This document shows, piece by piece, positions 41,862 to 49,048 of a DNA stretch of 64,000 nt; the first letter of the stretch is position 1; each line of letters opens with the position of its first letter. A model generated the notes under the pieces. That model worked only from the letters and a program-made list of their open reading frames with translations, was not told where the DNA came from and made no database searches. This stretch comes from Arthrobacter sp042667405. Its GTDB lineage: Bacteria; Actinomycetota; Actinomycetes; Actinomycetales; Micrococcaceae. The position numbers and the translations under genes were made by a program. Location: assembly GCF_042667405.1 (NCBI RefSeq), contig NZ_JBHVAL010000008.1:1-64000 (forward strand), in the 5' to 3' direction.

Positions 41862-42794
41862 ATGTCTCAATTGATGCCAGGAGCGTGTTTCAGTCTTGCC
41901 CCTGGGATCGCTGTTGAGGATGGGTATCTCCGGGACGATCAGGACCGGAGATACCCACTCAATTCACTCGGCGTCAAAGTCTGCAAATCAGCGACGAAGC
42001 CGGTCGGCATCGACGAACTGATCGGGGCCCTGCTTGGCGGCAAAGACGACGAGGATATCCGCGATTCCTATATAAACTTCATTAACGACCTCAACCGTGC
42101 CGGTCTGGTGTCGATTCATCAGAGCTTTGTTGTGGAGATCGAGCTCGATGCAACGTTTCATAGGACAAGCCTCCTAGGAATAATGAGGCCCGCGCGCCCC
42201 CACCGGCGCGTGCCGCTCTATCGTCGCTATGTACCGACCGCCCGTTCCCTCGTTGCTGCAGTCGTCGAAGCACATCAACTTACAATGTGGCTTGGTGTGG
42301 CTGCCGTCGTCGTCTCTGCAGTCCTTGGATTTGCAGGCAGTCCGGACTTTCTCCGGGTTATCGGGGCCAGAAACCTGGCTCTGTCGGTTGCGTTCCTATT
42401 CTTGGGGATAGTCGGCACTGCCTACTTTCACGAGTTGGGGCATCTCTTGCTCGGAAAGATTCGAAGGGTTTGCCCGACGTCAGTCTATGTAAGGTCCGGG
42501 GCAGCAGGTGTTGCGTTCGGCCCGATGTCGGCACTGGACCGGATCAGGATCATCACCGCCGGCCCCCTGACCGGTTTGACCTTCGTAGCAGCAATCGAAT
42601 TTTTGATCCTTCGCTCGCCAGACGGCCTCTGGACCCGGGCAGCCATGGATCAGCTCAGGCTGTCATTTGCGGCGGCATTCGCCTTGATCGGGCTCCTACA
42701 ACTCCTGGGCCTGACGCCATTAACCAAGGATGGCCGGACGCTACTGAAGGCGATCCTTGGCGACAAAGGAAGGATCGCTGAACACGATGAATGA
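41862..42794 (+). CDS. RRE (PqqD-like) / M50-type membrane metalloprotease fusion
   Basis: The 310-residue protein has an N-terminal region (about residues 8-88) that reads as a PqqD/RiPP-recognition element: LAPGIAVEDGYLRDDQDRRY, LNSLGVKV, ELIGALLGG and the closing FINDLNRAGLVSI. The rest has about four membrane segments. The zinc motif His190-Glu-Leu-Gly-His194 (TAYFHELGHLLLG) lies inside one of them, and the third-ligand segment PLTKDGR (Asp290) lies near the end, as in site-2-type M50 proteases. RREs bind leader peptides, so this single protein could both recognise and cleave the upstream 67-aa peptide. It starts 6 bp after the peptide stop and overlaps the ABC ATPase start by 8 bp. Confidence 0.75.
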   Translation: MSQLMPGACFSLAPGIAVEDGYLRDDQDRRYPLNSLGVKVCKSATKPVGIDELIGALLGGKDDEDIRDSYINFINDLNRAGLVSIHQSFVVEIELDATFHRTSLLGIMRPARPHRRVPLYRRYVPTARSLVAAVVEAHQLTMWLGVAAVVVSAVLGFAGSPDFLRVIGARNLALSVAFLFLGIVGTAYFHELGHLLLGKIRRVCPTSVYVRSGAAGVAFGPMSALDRIRIITAGPLTGLTFVAAIEFLILRSPDGLWTRAAMDQLRLSFAAAFALIGLLQLLGLTPLTKDGRTLLKAILGDKGRIAEHDE

Positions 42795-43545
42795 AGGCCT
42801 TGCGATCACCGATCTGTGCGTCGATTACAAGACATTTCGGATGGGACCTGTCACCGCAGTACTTGATCCGGGATCGGTAACTGCCCTCATGGGAACAAAC
42901 GGTTCGGGCAAGACTTCACTCATTCGCGCCGTGCTCGGTCTGCAGCGGAAGGACACTGGTTCAGTGATTTTTCAAGGAACAGATCTAACGATCCGTGACG
43001 CAGCGATATTGTCTGACGTTGGATACGTCAGTGACTCTCATCGGGATTTGCTCGCGGAATTCACCGCAAAAGAGTATTGGCAGTACTGCAGGATCGCATT
43101 CGAGAAGGCGAGCGGGTCCCGGGCAAACGATTTCATGGGTAGGGCTAAGCATTACTCCACCTTGCTCGATTTCCCATACGAATCAAGAACAGCGATTGCG
43201 GGGCTCAGCCTGGGAACGGCCCGGAAAGTTCAGATCATCGGAGCCCTGCTGGGCGATCCTGAGTTGATTGTCATGGATGAGCCGTTTAGCGGACTCGACT
43301 TCATTGCATCGCGGGCGCTCGAATCGGTCTTGGGTGGCCTTCGGGATCAAGGCAAGACGCTGCTGCTTGCCAACCATGACCTTGACCTTGCAACCAGGCT
43401 CGCCAACCGCGTTTTGCTCCTTCACGCGGGACATATGCTCCTGGATTCGTCGATTGACATGTACGGCAGCGAACGCGAACTTGAGGCCACCGTCTCCTGT
43501 CTGCTCAACGATGCAAGACAGGGAGCCGAATCGTGCTCGCCCTAG
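42787..43545 (+). CDS. ABC transporter ATP-binding protein
   Basis: The 252-residue ATPase has Walker A GTNGSGKTS (residues 36-44), Walker B LIVMDE (160-165) followed by PFSGLD, and the H-loop His197 (ANHDLD). The signature motif is LSLGT (140-144) rather than the canonical LSGGQ, an unusual form. ATP hydrolysis would drive the permease encoded next (13-bp overlap). The operon position after the precursor and protease suggests peptide export or producer self-protection. The start at 42787 is inside the end of the protease gene (ATGAATGA). Confidence 0.85.
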   Translation: MNEGLAITDLCVDYKTFRMGPVTAVLDPGSVTALMGTNGSGKTSLIRAVLGLQRKDTGSVIFQGTDLTIRDAAILSDVGYVSDSHRDLLAEFTAKEYWQYCRIAFEKASGSRANDFMGRAKHYSTLLDFPYESRTAIAGLSLGTARKVQIIGALLGDPELIVMDEPFSGLDFIASRALESVLGGLRDQGKTLLLANHDLDLATRLANRVLLLHAGHMLLDSSIDMYGSERELEATVSCLLNDARQGAESCSP

Positions 43546-44951
43546 TGACTCCAATATTCCGGGTCTACGTACGGCGCGCCACTGGAACCGCGAATATTCC
43601 AGGGCGTCGGCCGTATGTGTTCGCCGCCATCCTGACAACGATGGTCTCGGCAGTTGCATTGTTGTCGTGGAAAGCCTACTCAGACGGCCATGATTCCTCT
43701 GCATCGCGGGAGGTCAATGTCGCAATCGCCGTTTGCACGGCGTTTGCGACGTCGGGTCTCATTGTGCTGGCGGTCGAAGCGGCCCGGGATAAGAGTGGTT
43801 CCATGCTGCGCTCAATGGAGTCCATGCCAATCAGTTCATCCCACGTCCGATGGCTGCTGATCCTGCCACTTGGCGCGTTCGGAGTGGTCGGCCAGGCTTT
43901 CGTTCTGTTACCTCTGTGGGTCGGGATGGGCGCGAACGGTTTTTCAAGCCTCGACGCCCTTGGCTATTCGATGGTATCGATCATTGCGGGGACAGGACTT
44001 GGCCTGTTCTGCAATGGCTTTCCCCTCATAGTCATGCGCTCAAAACGGTGGGACAGCATCCGGATGCCGACATCGCTCATCCTGTGGGCTGTAGCAATGA
44101 CAGCAGTACTCTCGGCCAGTGTTGACGCTTTCAGTAGCCCTCAACCGTGGCACCGGCTGTTGACCATCCCAACGGTTGTCAAGGAAGCTTGGGGAGGTCT
44201 GGGTTTCCATGCAATGGGCTGGATAACATCTTTGGCACTTCTGACCTTCGGCATCATCATATACGTCGCTGGTGTAACCCTTCAGTCAACCAATGCCGCC
44301 TATAAATCCATTCGACTGACGTGGACCGGGTCTTTGGACAGGAGACAATTTGTCGCGGAAGCAATCTATGCCCTGCGCGACACCAACGTTCTGTCCACCG
44401 CGCTTGCCAGCCTCATATTCAACGTTCTTCTGGTTTTCGCTTGGAAGAATCTCGCTCCGTCGTCTCTGAAAATTCTTGGGTTCGCAGTCGTTGTCGTGTC
44501 AACCGTCGTTGCTGGACTGGCAGCCAGGGTGACTCGGGGCATTTTCACAACGCGCTTTCCTCCAGCGGCCGTCCTTGGGCTGAGACTGCATTCGTGGTTT
44601 GGCTTGCAGTGCATGCTCGCTTCGGGGGTCTTCTCCCTGGCGTGGCTCCCCAGTTTGTGGGCGGTCAATACGATTCCACCGGACCGACTGCCGGAGGTAC
44701 TTCTTTGTGCCGTGGTGTGTCTTGCCACGGCGATTCTGTTGAATTTTGCGGTCGTCGTAAGCACCGCCAATCCCATTGGACAGATTCTGGCGACCTGGCT
44801 CTATGCGGCAGTTGCAAGCGGTGCGGTGGCTGTAATCAGTCAACTGTTCACTAATGGGCTCTCGAGTGTTGCAGTGTTCTTTGCTGCTGCGGCAATGGCC
44901 GCTGCCGTTTTTGTCAGCCTAATTATCGAACGACGTCGATGGCACGCATGA
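43533..44951 (+). CDS. Membrane permease, probable partner of the ABC ATPase
   Basis: The 472-residue protein has about twelve hydrophobic segments and few charged loops. No sequence motif identifies a family. It is assigned as the transporter's membrane subunit because its GTG start overlaps the ATPase gene by 13 bp (with GGGAG about 7 bases upstream). The length suggests a fused or large single permease, such as those of two-component peptide or bacteriocin exporters. Its stop codon is part of a 16-base sequence that recurs at the precursor-protease junction. Confidence 0.68.
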   Translation: MLALVTPIFRVYVRRATGTANIPGRRPYVFAAILTTMVSAVALLSWKAYSDGHDSSASREVNVAIAVCTAFATSGLIVLAVEAARDKSGSMLRSMESMPISSSHVRWLLILPLGAFGVVGQAFVLLPLWVGMGANGFSSLDALGYSMVSIIAGTGLGLFCNGFPLIVMRSKRWDSIRMPTSLILWAVAMTAVLSASVDAFSSPQPWHRLLTIPTVVKEAWGGLGFHAMGWITSLALLTFGIIIYVAGVTLQSTNAAYKSIRLTWTGSLDRRQFVAEAIYALRDTNVLSTALASLIFNVLLVFAWKNLAPSSLKILGFAVVVVSTVVAGLAARVTRGIFTTRFPPAAVLGLRLHSWFGLQCMLASGVFSLAWLPSLWAVNTIPPDRLPEVLLCAVVCLATAILLNFAVVVSTANPIGQILATWLYAAVASGAVAVISQLFTNGLSSVAVFFAAAAMAAAVFVSLIIERRRWHA

Positions 44952-44957
44952 TTCGAA

Positions 44958-45290
44958 ATGTCTCCCACACCAGAAGGAATCACCATGAAGTCTTCACGCC
45001 CTCGCTGGATGGCAACGTCCATCATCTTTACGACGGCCGTCACCGTGATTTGCTTGGCGGTCTTTGGGTTTATGTTCGTCGCGGCTTCCTCGGATGCGCG
45101 CGACGCAACGGTAGACCAAGTGTTCGCTCAATCCTTATTTGGCCTTCCTATCCTTGAAGGATTTCACCTCAATGGGAAGTTCGGCGTTCACATGAAACCC
45201 GGAGCCATGATCTTTATCGCCATCCCGCTCTTCGCCGGGGTTCTCACGAGCGTTCCGGCGTTGAAGGGGTTTGTTCATGGGACCCGCTAG
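44958..45290 (+). CDS. Small two-helix membrane protein of the peptide operon
   Basis: The 110-residue product has two hydrophobic segments (about residues 20-44 and 82-104) separated by a polar loop with LFGLPILEGFHLNGKFGVHM. Family unknown. Two starts compete. ATG 44958 sits in a stop-start junction (TGATTCGAAATGTCTC) nearly identical to that of the protease gene. ATG 44985 has a good AAGGA ribosome binding site and gives 101 residues. The gene overlaps the following methyltransferase by 14 bp. Immunity or transporter-accessory function is possible but unproven. Confidence 0.6.
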   Translation: MSPTPEGITMKSSRPRWMATSIIFTTAVTVICLAVFGFMFVAASSDARDATVDQVFAQSLFGLPILEGFHLNGKFGVHMKPGAMIFIAIPLFAGVLTSVPALKGFVHGTR

Positions 45291-45837
45291 CCTGATCAGC
45301 TGGATGGCTCTGGGCCTGGCAATGGTATTGGCCGAGATCCGTCTCGGAAACCGAAACGACGTGAATGCGACAACCCAGGCAAAATCGATGGATTTCCTCA
45401 TGATCATGGGTAGTGGGTTCGCTCTGGTTGGTCCCGGAATCTTAGGAAGCATTCGTATTCAGTCCATTGATGTGCTGACATTCGCTGCTGGCCTCGGGCT
45501 CGGGTCGGCAGGGTTGCTCGTCCGTATCGTGGCAATGAATGAACTCGGCAGCCGCTACACCCTGACTCCTCAGGATCAGTCTGGAAATGCAGGAGTAATG
45601 CAAGACGGCCTATACGCCATAGTCCGCCATCCCGGATATAGCGGCATCCTTATCCAATTCGGGGGCATGGGCATTCTCGCCGCCGGTTGGTGGTGCGCCG
45701 TTTGTCTGCTGCCTTTGTGTCTCCTCACAGTTGCCAGAATCCATGGCGAGGAACGCCTGTTGATCCAGGAATTCGCTGCCCAATACCAGCGCTACCAATA
45801 TTCCGTTCGCTGGAGGCTTGTGCCATGGATCTTCTAG
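45277..45837 (+). CDS. Isoprenylcysteine carboxyl methyltransferase-like membrane enzyme
   Basis: The 186-residue protein has about five membrane segments. It carries the C-terminal ICMT/PEMT signature: DGLYAIVRHPGYSGILI (RHPxY), then a membrane segment, then RIHGEERLLIQEF and YQRYQYSVRWRLVPW. The RHPxY and E-E-R-x-L elements bind S-adenosylmethionine in this family. Eukaryotic ICMT methylates the C-terminal carboxyl of prenylated cysteines; bacterial members have diverse or unknown substrates. A neighbouring candidate peptide ends in a C-terminal Cys, which makes carboxyl methylation of that residue an attractive hypothesis. It overlaps its neighbours on both sides (14 and 13 bp). Confidence 0.78.
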   Translation: MGPASLISWMALGLAMVLAEIRLGNRNDVNATTQAKSMDFLMIMGSGFALVGPGILGSIRIQSIDVLTFAAGLGLGSAGLLVRIVAMNELGSRYTLTPQDQSGNAGVMQDGLYAIVRHPGYSGILIQFGGMGILAAGWWCAVCLLPLCLLTVARIHGEERLLIQEFAAQYQRYQYSVRWRLVPWIF

Positions 45838-46013
45838 ACGGGGATGGTGGTGGGAGTGATCCGATCGAGGAAGCTGAGTTTGACTTGGCGGTCGCGGAGA
45901 TACAGGCTGCCACTAGCCCCAGAATATTCAAGCTCCGTTTCTCGGCCTGGATACCGACACTGGTACTGCTTGGTGCAGTAATAGCCGCCTTTGTGAGTAT
46001 CGCTTTGTCATAG
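45825..46013 (+). CDS. 62-aa tail-anchored protein, candidate immunity protein
   Basis: The 62-residue product has an acidic N-terminal half (DLLDGDGGGSDPIEEAEFDL) and a single C-terminal membrane segment (about 41-60). The start overlaps the methyltransferase stop by 13 bp and is preceded by GGAGG at 8 bases. It closes the operon, and small membrane proteins at that position in peptide clusters often provide self-immunity. No homology is recognised. A second, minor peptide substrate is also possible. Confidence 0.58.
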   Translation: MDLLDGDGGGSDPIEEAEFDLAVAEIQAATSPRIFKLRFSAWIPTLVLLGAVIAAFVSIALS

Positions 46014-46097
46014 CCATATCGATCGTGACGACCCCGGCTAGGGACAGACGCGTCCTATTAAACACTCAGAGGAGCAGGTGCTGTCACCCACACTCTG

Positions 46098-46270
46098 CTA
46101 TGTCTGTCATAGCGCATGTTGCTGAGGCGTAGAGTGCGCGGATGTTGTGGCGTGCGAGTTAGCGCTTGTCGCAGCGGCGGATTTCTTTGTTGGTTCGTCC
46201 TAGGCACGTCGTCTTTCCGGGTGCTAAGTGCTTTGGCGCCACGGATCATTCGAGTGATGGCGGCCATGCA
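46098..46270. repeat. Degenerate direct repeat R2, right border of the peptide island
   Basis: It aligns with 41285-41450 in the same orientation. The minus-strand frame (46058-46267) gives an Arg/Thr-rich tail (TRMIRGAKALSTRKDD, RTNQQRNPPLRQALT) that looks like the end of a decayed transposase, without any DDE or other active-site motif. Confidence 0.6.
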
Positions 46271-46518
46271 AAGGGCGCTATATTGTGTTCTGCCTCCGCC
46301 CCGGGTTCAGCCGGCGCCTGACCGTGTTTTCCTGAGAAACGGGTATCGGGTTCAACCCAGCGAGGGAGTCGACCTCCGCTTCGTTGCTGACCCTACCTTC
46401 GTGAGACCACTGGGCAGATGCCAACCAGTCCGGGACACAGCCTGACCAAGATTTACAGTTGGTTTGCCCAAGTCAAAGGATGGACGCTTTTGCGCCGGCG
46501 TATACCCGGCGTGAAACC
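46271..46518. other. Gene-free region upstream of pheA
   Basis: With the end of the island and R2, this completes a 505-bp stretch without a convincing gene. Composition returns towards chromosomal values. No clear promoter or palindrome is seen. Confidence 0.35.
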
Positions 46519-47385
46519 ATGAGCAGCATGGCCCAGAAGATTGCGTACCAAGGTGAGCCCGGAGCCAATTCGGACCTCGCATGCAAGGAAATGTTCCCCG
46601 AACTCGAAAGCGTGCCGTGCGCAAGCTTTGAGGATGCTTTTGAACTGGTCTCGAACGGGGATGTCGATCTGGCCATGATCCCCATCGAGAACTCCATCGC
46701 CGGGCGGGTGGCCGACATCCATGTGCTGCTCCCCCAGTCCAATCTGCAGATCGTCGGAGAGTACTTCCTGCCGATCCACTTCGACCTGATGGGCATTCCC
46801 GGCAGCACCATCGAGGCAGCCACGGAGGTGCACAGCCACATCCATGCCCTTGGGCAGTGCCGCCGCATCATCCGTGAGGCCGGCTTGAAGCCCGTCATTG
46901 CTGGTGATACCGCCGGCTCGGCACGGGAAGTCCGGGACTGGAACGATCCCCGCAAACTCTCCCTCGCTCCGCCGCTGGCTGCCCGGTTGTACGGGCTCGA
47001 GGTCCTGGCCTCCGGCGTCGAGGACAACCCCACCAACACCACCCGCTTTGTTGTCCTGGCGCGTGAACGCGAACTTCCCACCAAGGAAGAACTCCCCGGC
47101 CCGGCGATCACCAGTTTTGTGTTCCGCGTCCGCAACGTTCCTTCTGCCCTGTACAAGGCGCTGGGTGGCTTCGCTACCAATGGGCTGAACATGACCCGGC
47201 TTGAGAGCTACATGGTGGGCGACGAGTTCGCCGCCACGATGTTCCTTTCCGACGTCGAAGGCCACCCGGAGGACGCCCGCCTGCGCCGCGCGCTGGAGGA
47301 ACTGGAGTTCTTCACCACCGAAGTGCGCGTCCTGGGCGTGTATGCGGCGGATGCATACCGGGAGCGGAACACGGTCAAGGCCTGA
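46519..47385 (+). CDS. pheA: Prephenate dehydratase
   Basis: The 288-residue product is a stand-alone prephenate dehydratase for phenylalanine synthesis. The catalytic domain begins KIAYQGEPGANSDLACKEMF and contains IPIENSIAGRVADIHVLL and the conserved NTTRFVVLAR motif with the catalytic Thr. A C-terminal ACT domain follows (TSFVFRVRNVPSALYKALGG). The usual Phe-binding ESRP motif reads LESYMVG here, a variant that may change feedback inhibition. ATG 46519 or 46528 is the likely start, and the upstream open frame to 46459 lacks homology. It lies just outside the right border of the peptide island. Confidence 0.92.
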   Translation: MSSMAQKIAYQGEPGANSDLACKEMFPELESVPCASFEDAFELVSNGDVDLAMIPIENSIAGRVADIHVLLPQSNLQIVGEYFLPIHFDLMGIPGSTIEAATEVHSHIHALGQCRRIIREAGLKPVIAGDTAGSAREVRDWNDPRKLSLAPPLAARLYGLEVLASGVEDNPTNTTRFVVLARERELPTKEELPGPAITSFVFRVRNVPSALYKALGGFATNGLNMTRLESYMVGDEFAATMFLSDVEGHPEDARLRRALEELEFFTTEVRVLGVYAADAYRERNTVKA

Positions 47386-47446
47386 GGCGCGCCTCAGGCT
47401 ACAACTACGGCTAGTTATAAGCTCGAAATCCGGCTAAATTGCCCGC

Positions 47447-47722
47447 ATGAAGACAGTCCCTCTTAGCGAAGCCAAGGACAAGCTCTCGGCCTTGGTCGAA
47501 GAAGCAGACACCACACACGAGATCATCCAAATCACCCGCGACGGGCACCCCGCCGCTGTCCTCATGTCAGCGGAAGACCTGGAGTCGCTCCAGGAAACCA
47601 TTCACTGGCTGTCCCAGCCGAACATCCGTGAAGATTTGGCTCAGGCCAGTCGCGACATCGCAGAAGGCAACACAAAGAGCGGCGATGATCTGCGCCGCGA
47701 GTTCGGGCTGCCGCCCCGGTGA
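47447..47722 (+). CDS. Type II antitoxin, Phd/YefM family
   Basis: The 91-residue protein has the Phd/YefM N-terminus (KTVPLSEAKDKLSALVEEAD, HEIIQITRDGHPAAVLMSAE) that forms the DNA-binding dimer, and a polar C-terminal toxin-neutralising tail (NTKSGDDLRREFGLPPR). It normally autoregulates a toxin-antitoxin operon and inhibits a RelE/ParE-type toxin. Here the toxin that should follow (47719-48007) is frameshifted, so the antitoxin appears orphaned. Its stop overlaps the toxin GTG (GTGA), the normal coupled arrangement. Confidence 0.85.
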   Translation: MKTVPLSEAKDKLSALVEEADTTHEIIQITRDGHPAAVLMSAEDLESLQETIHWLSQPNIREDLAQASRDIAEGNTKSGDDLRREFGLPPR

Positions 47723-48007
47723 GCGACACAGCGAGGAAAACGAACCTTGGAAGGTACAGGCCACCAGCCCGGCCCTGAAAACATTTCACAGCCTGCCGGT
47801 GAAGGCCGCCTCAGCGATTGTTGAATTCGTCACCGGAGCACTCGCCGGTAACCCTCACCGCCTCAGCAGGCCGCTAACCAATGAGCTCACTGTTAGCGCA
47901 CGGCACGCCGGGGAGATTACCGTGTGCTGTTCACACTGGACCTTGAAGAGCACGTGCTTTACGTCCACCGGATTCAGCACCGCGCAGACGTCTACAAGCC
48001 TCGATGA
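47719..48007 (+). pseudogene. RelE/ParE-family toxin, disrupted by two frameshifts
   Basis: The GTG overlapping the antitoxin stop gives VSDTARK and soon a stop. Removing two bases (a duplicated AC at about 47725-47728) gives VSDSEENEPWKVQATSPALK, and RLSRPLTNELTVSARHAGE follows in that frame. A second shift of two bases near 47917 is needed to reach YRVLFTLDLEEHVLYVHRIQ and HRADVYKPR to the TGA at 48005-48007. Together these rebuild a normal RelE-type toxin of about 95 residues. Two independent shifts point to decay rather than sequencing error, though read data would settle it. Confidence 0.8.
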
Positions 48008-48017
48008 TTCGGCCAAG

Positions 48018-48989
48018 CTAAAAATGCGTCGGCTCCTCCACAAGTGCCGTGGCAATGCTGTCGGCATCTTCCAGGGCTGCGAGGTAGCGCTCGGCATCCA
48101 GCGCTGCCGAACACCCGGTTCCTGCGGCCGTGATCGCCTGCCGGTAGCGGTGGTCCACGGCGTCGCCGCAAGCGAACACACCGGACAGATTGGTGCACGT
48201 GGTGGGCGAATCCACCTTGATGTAGCCCTCCGCGTCGAGCTCCACCTGTCCCGCCACAAGCTCCGTCCGCGGCAAGTGTCCGATTGCCACAAAGATGCCG
48301 GACGCTGCCTGCTCCCTGGTTTCGCCCGTGCGGGTGTCAGTGAGGGTCACCCCCGTTACCTTGGTATCTCCATGGATCTTGGTGATGGCGGAGTTCCACG
48401 CGAAACTGATTTTGGGGTTGTCCTTGGCGCGCTGGGCCATGATGCGGGAGGCGCGCAGCTCGCCCTTGCGCACGACGACGGTCACGGACTTTCCGAATCG
48501 CGTCAGGAACGTCGCTTCCTCCATGGCTGAGTCTCCGCCGCCGACCACAATGATGTCCTGCTCGCGGAAGAAGAATCCGTCGCAGGTGGCACACCAGGAC
48601 ACACCATGCCCGCTGAGCTTCTTCTCCTCCGGCAAACCCAGTTCCTTGTAGGCCGAACCCGTCGCCAGGATCACTGCCGTAGCTTCGTGCGTCTCCCCGG
48701 CTCCCGTGACCACAGTCTTGACGTGACCTGCAAGCGAAACTTCAGTGACGTCGTCGAACACTATCCGGGCACCGAACTTTTCCGCCTGGGCTTGGAGCCC
48801 GTCCATCAGCTCAGGGCCTTGTATACCCTCAGGGAAGCCGGGAAAATTCTCCACTTCCGTGGTGTTCATGAGGGCTCCGCCAGCGGTGACGGAACCAGCC
48901 AGGACCAAGGGGTTCAGGCCTGCCCGGGCTGCGTAGATTGCTGCCGTGTAGCCCGCAGGACCGGACCCGATGATGATCAGCTGTTCCAT
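48018..48989 (-). CDS. trxB: Thioredoxin reductase (NADPH)
   Basis: The 323-residue flavoenzyme starts MEQLIIIGSGPAGYTAAIYA (FAD-binding GxGxxG). The redox-active pair Cys133-Ala-Thr-Cys136 is in VSWCATCDGFFF, followed by IIVVGGGDSAMEEATFLTRF (NADPH site) and GVFACGDAVDHRYRQAIT near the C-terminus. It passes electrons from NADPH to thioredoxin. The ATG at 48989 has AAGGAGA at about 4 bases; the frame open to 49208 is not used. It lies 59 bp downstream of an arsenate reductase-like gene on the same strand. Thioredoxin reductase would support reduction of that enzyme, a combination common in ars operons. Confidence 0.93.
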   Translation of the reverse strand: MEQLIIIGSGPAGYTAAIYAARAGLNPLVLAGSVTAGGALMNTTEVENFPGFPEGIQGPELMDGLQAQAEKFGARIVFDDVTEVSLAGHVKTVVTGAGETHEATAVILATGSAYKELGLPEEKKLSGHGVSWCATCDGFFFREQDIIVVGGGDSAMEEATFLTRFGKSVTVVVRKGELRASRIMAQRAKDNPKISFAWNSAITKIHGDTKVTGVTLTDTRTGETREQAASGIFVAIGHLPRTELVAGQVELDAEGYIKVDSPTTCTNLSGVFACGDAVDHRYRQAITAAGTGCSAALDAERYLAALEDADSIATALVEEPTHF

Positions 48990-49048
48990 TGATTCTCCTT
49001 TGGTTACTGCGTTGCCGGTTACTGCGTCGCCCGATACTGATGGGCCGG

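Noticed and set aside
41652..46013. Naming the peptide operon a daptide or epipeptide cluster
   Set aside because: The intramembrane protease and ABC genes fit, but the daptide-specific enzymes and the YydG radical-SAM epimerase are absent.
41285..46270. Calling the flanking repeats an intact insertion sequence or integrase-made att sites
   Set aside because: There is no complete transposase, terminal inverted repeats or integrase, and the copies are too diverged to be att cores.
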